The notes under the pieces: generated by a model | What the model was told of the DNA's origin: nothing | Database searches by the model: none | What the model saw: the letters and a program-made list of their open reading frames with translations, nothing else | Made by a program: the position numbers and the translations under genes | NCBI RefSeq assembly: GCF_003385775.1 | Contig: NZ_QRDP01000004.1 | Coordinates: 434,001 to 498,000, forward strand | Direction of reading: 5' to 3' | DNA: 64,000 nt | Source of the DNA: Parasphingopyxis lamellibrachiae | GTDB taxonomy: Bacteria > Pseudomonadota > Alphaproteobacteria > Sphingomonadales > Sphingomonadaceae | Shown here: piece after piece, positions 17,820 to 26,120 of the stretch | Numbering within the stretch: position 1 is the first letter of the stretch | Layout: every line of letters begins with the position of its first letter

Positions 17820-18113
17820 CTAATCGGCTGAAGGCTTGACCTTCGGCGTCGTGGGCGTGTTCGACTTGCGCTTGTCGTACATTTTCTTGCCGACGACCGC
17901 TCCGGCTGCCGCGGCGGCGACACCGCCCACGGCGGCCGCTGTTTTGATCGGATGAGCCTTTACGGTTTCGCTGGCCTTTTTCGCGCCAGTGCCAACAGCG
18001 TCGGCGGCGTTTTTGGCCGTTTCGCTCGCCTTGCTTGATACGGATCGCGCTGTTTCGCTCATTTTTTCACCGATTGTGGGTTTCGTGGTGGATTTGGGCG
18101 GTTTGCTTGCCAT
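17820..18113 (-). CDS. Small Ala/Lys-rich protein with one hydrophobic segment
   Basis: Protein of 97 residues that I cannot assign. The first half is polar and helical with Ser/Thr/Ala/Lys repeats (SETARSVSSKASETAKNAAD), like apolipoprotein- or LEA-type helices. A Gly/Ala hydrophobic stretch follows at about 57-77 (AAAVGGVAAAAAGAVVGKK), then a short basic tail. It may associate with membranes in the style of YqjD/ElaB or CsbD-like stress proteins, but no motif proves this. ATG 18113 has an AGAGGAG site nearby. A TATAGT hexamer about 50 bases upstream could be its -10. Confidence 0.6.
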   Translation of the reverse strand: MASKPPKSTTKPTIGEKMSETARSVSSKASETAKNAADAVGTGAKKASETVKAHPIKTAAAVGGVAAAAAGAVVGKKMYDKRKSNTPTTPKVKPSAD

Positions 18114-18248
18114 GTCACAGGGCTCCTCTTGCTGAAGTTCGACTATACCATAACCAATTCGCGAAACGGGATTCCGTTCCATCGGCACAGATATTGAATA
18201 GGGCGTGATACCTGTAACGACCCTGAACAGACCGTCGCAACGCCGGAC

Positions 18249-19709
18249 CTAGCGAAAGGGCGGCTCGTCGAATGCGCGTAATTTTCGGCTGTGAAGCCGG
18301 GGACCGAAAGCGCGAAGCTCGGCAACGGCGGCGATGCCGATCTCGATATGCTCGCGCACAGCGCGGTCGTAAAAAAGATTGGCCTGCCCGGGCAGTTTGA
18401 GTTCCCCATGCAGAGGCTTGTCCGAGACGCAGAGCAAAGTCCCGTACGGCACACGGTAGCGATAGCCCTGAGCGGCGATGGTCGCCGATTCCATATCGAT
18501 GGCGACAGCGCGCGAGAGCGAGAAGCGAAGGGCCGACTGGCTGTATCTGAGTTCCCAGTTGCGATCGTCGGTCGTGACGAGCGTGCCGGTCCGCATCCGC
18601 TGTTTGAGCGCATCGGCTTCTTCGCCGGTTACTTCCCGCGCCGCGGTTTCGAGAGCCTGCTGTACTTCGGCGATCGGCGGGATCGGAATTTCCGGCGGGA
18701 GGACGGCATTGAGGACATTATCGTCGCGCAGATAGGCATGGGCGAGTACATAGTCGCCGATCCGCTGGCTGGGCCTGAGGCCGCCACAATGACCAATCAT
18801 CAGCCAGGCCTCGGGCCGCAGTACGGCAAGATGGTCGGTGATGGTTTTCGCGTTGGAGGGGCCGACACCGATATTGACGATCGTGATTCCCGCCCGTCCC
18901 TCCGCCGTCAGGTGATAGGCCGGCATCTGGTGTTTGCGCGCAGCTGTGGCTGCTTCCAGCGCGACCGGGTCGGCATTGTCGCAGGTAAGCTCGATACCGC
19001 CTGCGCCGGAGAGCGATTGATACCGGTCGCCGCTTTTCAGCTGTTCGCAGCCCCAGCGGATAAACTCGTCGACATAGCGCTGATAATTGGTGAACAGGAT
19101 GTAGCGCTGAACATGTTCGGGCGGGGTGCCCGTATAGTGACGCAGGCGGGCGAGGCTGAAATCGGTGCGCAGCGCATCGAAGAGGGCGAGCGGCCGATAT
19201 TCGGCGCGGCTATCGTCCCACAGACCGTCGGCAAGTTCATCGCCGATCCGTGCCAGCTCGGTAGCGGGGAAATAACGGGCCAGCTCCTCGGCGCGCAATT
19301 CGCCCAATTCTATTCCGCTGCCGTCCAATACATAGGGGAAGGGGATTTCCTGATGGCTGGATCCGACTTCCACGTCGACGCCGTAGTCGGAAATCAGGAT
19401 CCCGAGCTGTTCGGTCAGATAGTCGTGGTACAATTCCGGCCGGGTGACGGTAATCGCGTAGTCGCCGGCCTCACCAAGTCGCCCATAGGAGCGCGGCCGC
19501 CTGTCTTCGGCCGGGCCTTCTCCGCCATAGGTCAGCCGTATTTCGGGATAGGCGAAGCCACCCGAAGCCCTGAGTTCGGGATCGGGTGGCGTTCCGGTAT
19601 CGATATAGGCGCGTAACGCTTCGCGCAGCCGGTCGGTGCTGGCGCGATACTGCTGGCACAGCGTCTCGACGACGGCCGCAGCGTTTGGGTCGGTGGCCGA
19701 TTTAACCAA
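18249..19709 (-). CDS. amn: AMP nucleosidase
   Basis: Hydrolyses AMP to adenine and ribose 5-phosphate, adjusting adenylate pools. The protein is 486 residues if it starts at TTG 19709, close to the 484 of E. coli Amn. An N-terminal regulatory domain (1-170) is followed by the phosphorylase-type catalytic fold with IVNIGVGPSNAKT, MIGHCGGLRPSQRIGDYV and the ribose-contacting VAIDMESATIAAQG. No ATG or GTG fits; the TTG overlaps the peroxiredoxin stop by eight bases, so coupling is likely. Neighbour peroxiredoxin suggests a stress-linked transcript, which is inference. Confidence 0.92.
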   Translation of the reverse strand: MVKSATDPNAAAVVETLCQQYRASTDRLREALRAYIDTGTPPDPELRASGGFAYPEIRLTYGGEGPAEDRRPRSYGRLGEAGDYAITVTRPELYHDYLTEQLGILISDYGVDVEVGSSHQEIPFPYVLDGSGIELGELRAEELARYFPATELARIGDELADGLWDDSRAEYRPLALFDALRTDFSLARLRHYTGTPPEHVQRYILFTNYQRYVDEFIRWGCEQLKSGDRYQSLSGAGGIELTCDNADPVALEAATAARKHQMPAYHLTAEGRAGITIVNIGVGPSNAKTITDHLAVLRPEAWLMIGHCGGLRPSQRIGDYVLAHAYLRDDNVLNAVLPPEIPIPPIAEVQQALETAAREVTGEEADALKQRMRTGTLVTTDDRNWELRYSQSALRFSLSRAVAIDMESATIAAQGYRYRVPYGTLLCVSDKPLHGELKLPGQANLFYDRAVREHIEIGIAAVAELRAFGPRLHSRKLRAFDEPPFR

Positions 19710-20178
19710 GCTGGCCAAGCATATATTCGGCGGAGCTGACCTTGTATTCGCCGGGCGCCTCGACGTTGAGCTTTTCCACCACGCCGTCATTGACGATCAT
19801 CGAGAAGCGCTGGCCGCGCTTGCCCATGCCAAAACCGGTGCCATCCATCGTCAGGCCGACGGTCTCGACAAATTCGCCATTGCCATCGGCAAGCGGCGTG
19901 ACTTGCGCCGCATCCTTGGTCCATTCGCCCATAACAAAAGCATCGTTCACGGCTGTCGTTGCGATTTCGTCTACGCCCTTGGCTTTCAGCTCGTCGGCTT
20001 TTTCGACATAGCTTGGCAGATGCTTGGCCGAGCAGGTCGGCGTAAAGGCGCCCGGGACAGAAAAGAGCGCAATCTTGCGACCGCCGAAAAAGGCGTCGTG
20101 GTCGACAGGTTCCGGACCGTTATCCGTCATCGTCACGAAACTGGTCTTCGGGAGGGTGTCGCCTTCGCTGATTGTCAT
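19702..20178 (-). CDS. Peroxiredoxin (Prx5/AhpE-like, single peroxidatic Cys)
   Basis: Thiol peroxidase of 158 residues that reduces peroxides. The peroxidatic motif is PGAFTPTCSAKHLP, matching the Prx5 subfamily, with the conserved Arg in GKRGQRFSMIV. I see only one obvious catalytic Cys, so recycling probably uses glutathione/glutaredoxin or a thioredoxin. AGGAG precedes ATG 20178. The frame runs 90 codons further upstream, but that part overlaps the divergent lipoprotein and has no conserved content. It leads into amn. Confidence 0.93.
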   Translation of the reverse strand: MTISEGDTLPKTSFVTMTDNGPEPVDHDAFFGGRKIALFSVPGAFTPTCSAKHLPSYVEKADELKAKGVDEIATTAVNDAFVMGEWTKDAAQVTPLADGNGEFVETVGLTMDGTGFGMGKRGQRFSMIVNDGVVEKLNVEAPGEYKVSSAEYMLGQLG

Positions 20179-20359
20179 GATATGCTCCTGTCGGTTCTTC
20201 TGATTGGTATAGCTGTTGCCGATCAACCATGAAACCATGCGGACGTCCAGCGCTATTCTCCGGAAAAAGCCCATCGTTGCAAGCGACCTGCTATGCTCGC
20301 TATGACGTAGGGCAGACGGAGCGAACTGCAAGCCAACGGACCCGAACCGGAGTGTGTTT

Positions 20360-20638
20360 ATGCGTATCTTGATCGTAACCCTGATGGCGCTGCTGTTGAG
20401 CGGATGCATCGCGAGAACCGCAGCCAGCGTTGTGACCGCGCCCTTCAAGGTGGTCGGTCAGGCCGCGGACTGGGCTACCACCAGCCAGGATGAGGCCGAT
20501 CGGAACAGGGGTCGTGAGTTGCGCAGGGAAGAGGAACGGCGTGGCCGCGAATATCGGGAATGCCTCGACGATTATGATCGGGCCTATTGCGATGAGGTAT
20601 ATGGTTCGCCCTACGGCTCTGACGACGAAGAGCGCTGA
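20360..20638 (+). CDS. Small predicted lipoprotein
   Basis: Protein of 92 residues with a type II signal peptide: hydrophobic ILIVTLMALLLSGC ending in the lipobox LSGC (Cys about 16). The mature part is short, with a helical region very rich in Arg/Glu (RNRGRELRREEERRGREYRE) and two Cys near the C-terminus that could form a disulfide. Family unknown to me. ATG 20360 with CCGGAG upstream is preferred to GTG 20354. Divergent from the peroxiredoxin gene across about 180 bases. Confidence 0.65.
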   Translation: MRILIVTLMALLLSGCIARTAASVVTAPFKVVGQAADWATTSQDEADRNRGRELRREEERRGREYRECLDDYDRAYCDEVYGSPYGSDDEER

Positions 20639-20758
20639 GGCTGCCTGATGGCGACGATATTTGGTTTCGCCGAACCGTTTCCCATTTCCTGAAACTTGAC
20701 TTTGATTGCCGGGTTCGGGCTGAGTGTTTGTCTCCAGGGCGAATATCGGGGACAATAG

Positions 20759-21508
20759 ATGCGAAATTCGGGACGGCTCTTGATCGTTGTGGCACTCGCC
20801 GTGGCCGGAATGTCTGCTTTCTGGGGCGATGTCATTGCAGCGGTTCCTGCGGCTAGTCCCTATAGGCTTCTGGTTGTTGCGATCGGAGTTATTTCCTTTT
20901 TCGGCGGCCTTGGGCTGATACTGTTTTCGTATTTCGGTCAAATCGCGGAATATGTGAAAGAACGCCTTTTCGGCCACTGGGTGTATGACTGTCGCAAGGC
21001 CAGCGCAGCCGACGCAAAATATATCGACGATCTTTCTACGAGAAGGATTGGCCCGGAAACCTCGAATGTCGACGCCATCCGGCGCCTGATCGAGCTTGAT
21101 ATCAGAACCGTATTTCTCGTTTATTGTTCGGCCCGCATCGCGAACGCCCGAAAGGAATTGCGAGCTGGCTACTTCATTGTTTATCCGCTTTCGAGCGATG
21201 GTGTCGCTGCGCTTCTCGATGGGACGTTCATGGCGCCCAATCCGGACCGGAAACATCTCACCCTCCGACCCGAATGTTCGGCCATCTATATCGGCGGTAT
21301 CGCATCCGAGAAAGGTAAAGCGCAGAACAGGTGCATGTCGCTGATGCTCGGTGTCCTGCGGAGCGACGATTTCGCGTCGGCAGAAATAGTATATGCAAGG
21401 GCTGGCACCGAGGTTGGAAAAAAGCATCTGGAAATTCGGGATTTCGTATCGACCGATCCGAACAAGGAAGGGGTCGGTGCCTTGTATCAGCGAGCGATCC
21501 GGCCCTAA
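20759..21508 (+). CDS. Uncharacterised protein with two membrane segments and a C-terminal soluble domain
   Basis: Protein of 249 residues that I do not recognise. Two hydrophobic segments (about 7-29 and 36-61) are followed by a soluble domain of about 185 residues, probably cytoplasmic. That domain has an alternating strand/helix pattern (VFLVYCSARIANARKEL, GYFIVYPLS, CSAIYIGGIAS, SAEIVYARAGTEVGKKH) loosely like a GNAT acyltransferase fold, but without a clear acetyl-CoA loop. Codon use looks less GC-biased than flanking genes. Flanked by 120 and 108 bases of apparently non-coding DNA, so it is probably monocistronic. The ATG at 20759 has a GGGGAC site upstream. Confidence 0.6.
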   Translation: MRNSGRLLIVVALAVAGMSAFWGDVIAAVPAASPYRLLVVAIGVISFFGGLGLILFSYFGQIAEYVKERLFGHWVYDCRKASAADAKYIDDLSTRRIGPETSNVDAIRRLIELDIRTVFLVYCSARIANARKELRAGYFIVYPLSSDGVAALLDGTFMAPNPDRKHLTLRPECSAIYIGGIASEKGKAQNRCMSLMLGVLRSDDFASAEIVYARAGTEVGKKHLEIRDFVSTDPNKEGVGALYQRAIRP

Positions 21509-21616
21509 CCGCCGGTCCGTTCAGGACTGCAGCCGATATTGGCGCAAGCCCGATCGATTTCCCCCTTTGCCCATTCTCGGGCTGGACCGTCGCCATTCCC
21601 CCGCTAAGGTTGGCGG

Positions 21617-22177
21617 ATGGAATCACCACCATTCTATTCCGGTCAGTTCCTGCTTGCGCTTCCGGGCATGGGGGATCCGCGTTTTGATCGCGCCGTGATC
21701 GCCATGTGTGCCCATGACGAGCAGGGCGCGCTCGGTATTGGTATCGGCACCACGATTGCCAATGTCGGCTTTCACACGCTGCTGCAGCAGCTCGATATCG
21801 AACCTGGCGAAGCGCCTGATGCCCCTGTCCATCTTGGCGGGCCCGTGGAGCCGCAGCGCGGCTTCATCCTTCACAGTCTGGACTGGGGCGGCGACGACAG
21901 TGTTCAGGTTGGCGACAAATGGGCCCTGACCGGGACGCTCGATATCCTGCGCGCGATAGCGGCCGGCAAGGGACCGGAACAGTGGCTTTCAGCACTGGGC
22001 TATGCCGGCTGGTCAGCCGGACAGCTCGACGAGGAAATGACCCGGCATGGCTGGTTCACGGCCGAGGGCGACAATGCAATATTGTTCGAAACCGAGGCTG
22101 AGGACCGCTGGGCCGAAAGCTATCGCAAGGCGGGGGTAGACCCGGCACTGCTGGCACATGACGCGGGACATGCCTAA
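21617..22177 (+). CDS. YqgE/AlgH family protein
   Basis: Protein of 186 residues in the UPF0301 (YqgE/AlgH) family. Conserved features include the N-terminal GQFLLALPGMGDPRFDRAVI, the central LGGPVEPQRGFILH and the C-terminal ALGYAGWSAGQLDEE. AlgH was named in Pseudomonas alginate regulation, but the molecular role is not settled. In this genome it is next to a GNAT protein, which gives no functional clue. Confidence 0.92.
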   Translation: MESPPFYSGQFLLALPGMGDPRFDRAVIAMCAHDEQGALGIGIGTTIANVGFHTLLQQLDIEPGEAPDAPVHLGGPVEPQRGFILHSLDWGGDDSVQVGDKWALTGTLDILRAIAAGKGPEQWLSALGYAGWSAGQLDEEMTRHGWFTAEGDNAILFETEAEDRWAESYRKAGVDPALLAHDAGHA

Positions 22178-22231
22178 GCCCGATATGCTATTCGCGCTCC
22201 AGAGTAGAGAAAGGCCCGAGCAAGGAAAGGA

Positions 22232-22852
22232 ATGCGCATGCCGGCCCATGTCGATTTCCAGAAACGGCCGCGCTCCATAGAAACCCGGCTGGATGACGGC
22301 ACGACCATTTGCTTCCGCCCCATCCGCCCGTCGGACGAGCAGGCAATAGAGCGCGGCATTCGGGAGCTTTCCGATCATTCCCGCTATCTTCGGTTCTTCT
22401 CGTCTTTCAAAAGTGCGCCGCCCTCCGTTATCGAGCGTTTGTCCGCCGTGGACGGGTTCGATCATATCGCCTGGGGCGCGGTGATGACCGGGGAAGAGGG
22501 CAGCCCGCCAAGTGCCGCGGCCCATGCAATTCGCGACGGCGACAATTCCAATGTGGCTGACCTCGCTATTGCCGTGCTCGACCAGTATCATGACCGCGGT
22601 ATTGCACGGTTGCTGCTCGCAGCGCTGATCCTGGATTGCCGGACTGCCGGTTTTACGCAGCTGAAATTCGATATTCTGCATCGCAACAAGCCGGCTATCG
22701 TGCTGGTGAAATCCCTTGGTGCTAGTACCTATTCTGCCGCTGGAATTGCCATGACCTACAGCCTTGATGTGGGGGAGACCCTGTCGCGTCTGCAAGCCAT
22801 GACCGAACCACGCGGTCTTGCGGATGTTTTTGCAGCCTTCGGCTCGGCCTAA
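22232..22852 (+). CDS. GNAT family N-acetyltransferase
   Basis: Acetyltransferase of 206 residues. The N-terminus ETRLDDGTTICFRPIRPSDE and the SRYLRFFSSFK segment match GNAT domains of the PatZ/Pat C-terminal type. The acetyl-CoA binding loop is around VLDQYHDRGIARLLLAAL (the Q/RxxGxG/A pattern in degenerate form). Substrate unknown; protein lysine acetylation is one option. AGGAAAGGA precedes the start, and ATG 22238 is an alternative. Confidence 0.82.
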   Translation: MRMPAHVDFQKRPRSIETRLDDGTTICFRPIRPSDEQAIERGIRELSDHSRYLRFFSSFKSAPPSVIERLSAVDGFDHIAWGAVMTGEEGSPPSAAAHAIRDGDNSNVADLAIAVLDQYHDRGIARLLLAALILDCRTAGFTQLKFDILHRNKPAIVLVKSLGASTYSAAGIAMTYSLDVGETLSRLQAMTEPRGLADVFAAFGSA

Positions 22853-22922
22853 CCGCCGCCCCGAAGCCCTGTTGTCCTGCCCGGACGGGCCGTTTAAACC
22901 GCATTTCCATAAGGGGGCAGCG

Positions 22923-24404
22923 ATGGAACTCAGGATGGAATTCGGAATATTCGGTCTGTTTTCGCGGCTGTCGTTGCGGTTGGCCAGCCTTGCCTTCGCC
23001 TTCTTCTGTTTCCTCATCCTCGCACCGCTAGAGGCGCAGACTGGAGAAGCGCGCGCAGAGGCGCTGCTTATCCGCGATGTCCGCACTGTCGATTTCACGG
23101 GAGCCGAGCCTGAAGCCGCCGACCATGTTTCCGTGCTGGTCCGCGACGGGATCATTGTAGCGACAGGGCCTGTTGCAGAGGCGGAAGCTCCCGCCGGTGC
23201 ACGCATCGTGGAAGGCAAAGGCCGAACGATGATCCCCGGCCTTTACGACATGCACGTCCATATCTGGGATGAGGACGAGCTTGGTTCCTATCTCGCCCAT
23301 GGCGTGACGACGGTGCGCAACCTTTCCGGCATGCCCTTCCTGCTGCCGATGCGGGATCGGGTCGAGGCGGGCGAGCTCGCCGGGCCGCGTATCCTGACAT
23401 CGGGGCCGATCCTCAATGGCTCTGGTCCCAATGCGCAACCCAACCACCAGATCGTTGATACGCCGGAAGCTGCGAGGGCGGCCGTACGGGCGCATTTTGA
23501 AACGGGTTATCGCCGGATAAAAGTGTATTCGAACTTGTCGCGCGCCAGCTACGAGGCCGTCCGCGATGAGGCCGCCGCACTCGGCATGCGGATTACAGGT
23601 CATACGCCAGAAGGTGTGCGAGAACCCGGTATGCCCCGGGAACGGCCCTTCAATATCGTTTTCGATGAACTGCTTGATGATGGTTTCGAGACGATCGAGC
23701 ATGTCGAATCCATCGTCTGGCATGGCCTGCGCGATCGGCACGACGAAACCGAAGCGCGAGCATTGGCGCAGCGGATCGCCGCGGCCTCTGTTCCGGTCGA
23801 CGCTACGCTGGTTGCGTTTGCAAATCTCTACCGGGTGGCGGCAAGCGAAGGTGCCTATCTTTCCCGCCTCGGCACCGATCGGTTGAATCCGTTCATTTCC
23901 GAAATGGAGGCACCCCAATATGCACGCTGGTCCGCCGAAGATGCGGAACGGGCCGCCCGTCAGCTTGGTTTCTACCAGACGGTTACCCGCATTTTCCATG
24001 AAGAGGGCGTACAGATCGTCGCCGGTTCGGACTCCGGTATCTTCACCAACATTGCCGGTATTTCCCTGCATGATGAGCTGGCGCTGTTGGTCGAAGCCGG
24101 GCTGACACCCTATCAGGCGTTGCAGACCGCCACGGTCAATGCAGCCGCGGCGCTTGGTGAAGCGGACAGGGTAGGGCGTATCGCCCCGGGTTACCGCGCC
24201 GATCTGATCCTCGTCGAGGACGATCCGCTGGCCGATATCGCCGTACTGCGAGAGCCGACTGCGATTGTCGCCAATGGCCGGTTTATCGACGCGCAAGAGC
24301 GGACGGTGCTGATCGAAACCGCGGTGCAGACCCCCTATGACAGATCAGCGGCGAATGTGCTGGAAGCGCTGGCTGCGCAGGGAACGCCGCTGCCCGGGCA
24401 ATAG
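22923..24404 (+). CDS. Exported amidohydrolase (imidazolonepropionase-like superfamily)
   Basis: Metal-dependent hydrolase of 493 residues. A hydrophobic N-terminus (LRLASLAFAFFCFLILAP, then LEAQ) is a probable signal peptide. The TIM-barrel metal ligands are HVH in YDMHVHIWDE, a His in ITGHTPEG, a His in IEHVESIV and the Asp in AGSDSGIF; the small beta-sandwich flanks are present (RVGRIAPGYRADLILVEDDP). Family members cleave cyclic amides, dipeptides or organophosphates; the substrate here cannot be named. ATG 22923 with an AAGGGGG site is preferred to an upstream ATG inside the GNAT gene. Confidence 0.87.
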   Translation: MELRMEFGIFGLFSRLSLRLASLAFAFFCFLILAPLEAQTGEARAEALLIRDVRTVDFTGAEPEAADHVSVLVRDGIIVATGPVAEAEAPAGARIVEGKGRTMIPGLYDMHVHIWDEDELGSYLAHGVTTVRNLSGMPFLLPMRDRVEAGELAGPRILTSGPILNGSGPNAQPNHQIVDTPEAARAAVRAHFETGYRRIKVYSNLSRASYEAVRDEAAALGMRITGHTPEGVREPGMPRERPFNIVFDELLDDGFETIEHVESIVWHGLRDRHDETEARALAQRIAAASVPVDATLVAFANLYRVAASEGAYLSRLGTDRLNPFISEMEAPQYARWSAEDAERAARQLGFYQTVTRIFHEEGVQIVAGSDSGIFTNIAGISLHDELALLVEAGLTPYQALQTATVNAAAALGEADRVGRIAPGYRADLILVEDDPLADIAVLREPTAIVANGRFIDAQERTVLIETAVQTPYDRSAANVLEALAAQGTPLPGQ

Positions 24405-24406
24405 GT

Positions 24407-24436
24407 TTGAAACTTACATATAAAGAAACCTTTATA
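24407..24436 (+). promoter_or_regulatory. Probable sigma70-type promoter of ahcY
   Basis: TTGAAA (24407-24412), 18-base spacer, TTTATA (24431-24436). The spacer and -10 also form a perfect 8-bp inverted repeat, ATATAAAG-AAAC-CTTTATAT (24418-24437), which could be an operator. It lies directly after the amidohydrolase stop and predicts a leader of about 100 bases. Confidence 0.55.
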
Positions 24437-24482
24437 TCCGACTTGCAATCATGGCCTCCCCCCGGTAAATGGGGCGCATAAT

Positions 24483-24512
24483 GGCCGCACGCTTTTACGC
24501 GCGGCCTTTCTT
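24483..24512 (+). terminator. Terminator-like hairpin in the ahcY leader
   Basis: GGCCGC (24483-24488) pairs with GCGGCC (24501-24506), extended by two inner pairs around CTTTTAC, followed by TTTCTTT. It ends about 30 bases before the ahcY ATG. It may simply end the amidohydrolase transcript or may attenuate ahcY. A CCCC/GGGG stem lies just upstream (24458-24474). Confidence 0.6.
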
Positions 24513-24541
24513 TATTGTCCAAGCCCCAACAGGAGCCCTTA

Positions 24542-25933
24542 ATGGCCGACCAGGATTATATTGTAGCCGACATTTCGCTTGCCGATTATGGGCGGCGCGA
24601 ACTCGACATTGCTGAAACCGAAATGCCCGGCCTGATGTCGACGCGCGAGGAGTTCGGCGCTTCCCAACCGCTCAAGGGCGCGCGTATCGCAGGCTGCCTG
24701 CACATGACGATCCAGACGGCTGCGCTCATCGAGACGCTGACTGCGCTGGGTGCCGAAGTCCGCTGGGCTTCGTGCAACATCTATTCGACGCAGGACCATG
24801 CCGCAGCCGTGATCGCCGCTTCGGGTGTGCCGGTGTTCGCCAAGAAAGGTGAAACGCTTGCCGAATACTGGGAATATGTCGATCATATCTTCCAGTGGGG
24901 CGACGATCCCTGCAATCTGATCCTCGACGATGGCGGCGATGCCACGATGTACATCATCTGGGGCGCTCGCGTTGAGGCCGGCGAAGAAATGCCGGCTCCT
25001 TCCAACGAGGAAGAAGAGGAAATGCAGAAGGTGCTCAAGAAGCGCCTTGCCGCAAGCCCGGGGTTCTTCACCAAGACACGCGACGCGATCAAAGGTGTGT
25101 CGGAAGAAACGACCACCGGCGTTCACCGCCTCTATGAGCTCGCCAAGGAGGGCAAGCTGCCTTTCCCGGCGATCAATGTGAACGACAGTGTCACCAAGTC
25201 GAAATTCGACAACAAGTACGGCTGTAAAGAGTCGCTGGTCGACGGCATTCGCCGCGGTACCGACGTCATGATGGCCGGCAAGCTCGCTGTCGTCGCCGGC
25301 TATGGCGATGTCGGCAAGGGTTCGGCGGCGTCGCTGCGCGGTGCCGGTGCGCGCGTCATCGTTACGGAGATTGATCCCATCTGCGCGCTTCAGGCGGCGA
25401 TGGACGGCTTCGCGGTCATGACGATGGAAAAGGCGGCACCGGTCGCCGACATCTTCGTGACGACGACCGGCAACAAGGACGTCATCACCATCGATCATAT
25501 GCGGGCGATGAAGGATATGGCGATCGTCGGCAATATCGGCCATTTCGATAATGAAATTCAGGTCGGCTCGCTGGCCAATCTCGAACATGTCGAGGTCAAG
25601 CCGCAAGTCGACATGTACACCTTCCCGGATGGCAAGAGGATGCTTCTCCTCTCGCAGGGGCGTCTGCTGAACCTCGGCAACGCAACCGGCCATCCCAGCT
25701 TCGTGATGTCGGCCAGCTTCACCAACCAGGTGCTTGCGCAGATGGAGCTTTGGACGAACACATCCAAATATGACAATGACGTCTATGTCCTGCCCAAGCA
25801 TCTCGACGAGAAGGTTGCCATGCTGCATCTTGCCAAGCTCAATGTGGAGCTGAGCGAGCTCTCAGATGAGCAGGCCAAATATATCGGTGTGCCGCAGTCC
25901 GGCCCGTTTAAGAGCGATCAATATCGCTACTAG
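24542..25933 (+). CDS. ahcY: Adenosylhomocysteinase
   Basis: Hydrolyses S-adenosylhomocysteine to adenosine and homocysteine, clearing the product inhibitor of methyltransferases. The 463-residue protein has the substrate domain ([20 protein letters not shown]), the NAD-binding Rossmann motif [23 protein letters not shown] and the C-terminal tail ending KSDQYRY that reaches the partner subunit's NAD site. The longer form with the approximately 40-residue insert typical of alphaproteobacteria and eukaryotes is present ([14 protein letters not shown] region). AGGAG precedes ATG 24542. The leader holds a promoter, hairpins and a terminator-like stem. Confidence 0.98.
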   Translation: MADQDYIVADISLADYGRRELDIAETEMPGLMSTREEFGASQPLKGARIAGCLHMTIQTAALIETLTALGAEVRWASCNIYSTQDHAAAVIAASGVPVFAKKGETLAEYWEYVDHIFQWGDDPCNLILDDGGDATMYIIWGARVEAGEEMPAPSNEEEEEMQKVLKKRLAASPGFFTKTRDAIKGVSEETTTGVHRLYELAKEGKLPFPAINVNDSVTKSKFDNKYGCKESLVDGIRRGTDVMMAGKLAVVAGYGDVGKGSAASLRGAGARVIVTEIDPICALQAAMDGFAVMTMEKAAPVADIFVTTTGNKDVITIDHMRAMKDMAIVGNIGHFDNEIQVGSLANLEHVEVKPQVDMYTFPDGKRMLLLSQGRLLNLGNATGHPSFVMSASFTNQVLAQMELWTNTSKYDNDVYVLPKHLDEKVAMLHLAKLNVELSELSDEQAKYIGVPQSGPFKSDQYRY

Positions 25934-25957
25934 AGCAAATCACTACGAGAATTTGCG

Positions 25958-25993
25958 GGGCGCTCATTCGAAAGGATGGGCGCCCGTTCTTTT
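25958..25993 (+). terminator. Probable terminator after ahcY
   Basis: GGGCGC (25958-25963) pairs with GCGCCC (25980-25985), with partial inner pairing, followed by GTTCTTTT. An upstream GCAAAT/ATTTGC stem (25935-25956) sits between it and the ahcY stop. Confidence 0.7.
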
Positions 25994-26080
25994 GGAAGTC
26001 GGTGGGGAAGGCTAGAAATTCGAGGGGAGGAGCCGTTCGCGCGACGAGCTGCCTGCCTCGTTCGATGAACTGCATTAAAG

Positions 26081-26102
26081 TATAATTGATATGTTGTCAC
26101 AT
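26081..26102 (+). promoter_or_regulatory. Possible promoter -10 and operator before TonB receptor
   Basis: A consensus TATAAT at 26081-26086 lies 35 bases before the receptor ATG, and an inverted repeat ATGT-N4-ACAT sits at 26091-26102. Metal-uptake receptors are usually repressed by Zur or Fur, so an operator is expected here, but the repeat is short and does not match a full Zur or Fur box. Confidence 0.3.
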
Positions 26103-26120
26103 CACGTTTAGGTGAGCGGC

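Noticed and set aside
18114-18248. General stress (GGAAC...GTT) promoter for the small Ala-rich protein gene
   Set aside because: A GGAAC is present but the spacing to the nearest GTT does not fit the expected 16-17 bases.
19702-20448. Extended peroxiredoxin of about 248 residues
   Set aside because: The first 90 codons overlap the divergent lipoprotein, and a clear AGGAG precedes the inner ATG at 20178.
24405-24541. SAH or SAM riboswitch in the ahcY leader
   Set aside because: The GAGGAGCGCTGC-type SAH core and the SAM-II core are absent, so no known class is supported.
9972-25940. TAGAGCAAA shared downstream of rplS (9972) and ahcY (25931)
   Set aside because: Only nine shared bases, no further common flank; two occurrences are within chance.
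26091-26102. Zur or Fur box at the TonB receptor
   Set aside because: The repeat is only ATGT/ACAT and does not match a full consensus, so it is kept only as a low-confidence site.
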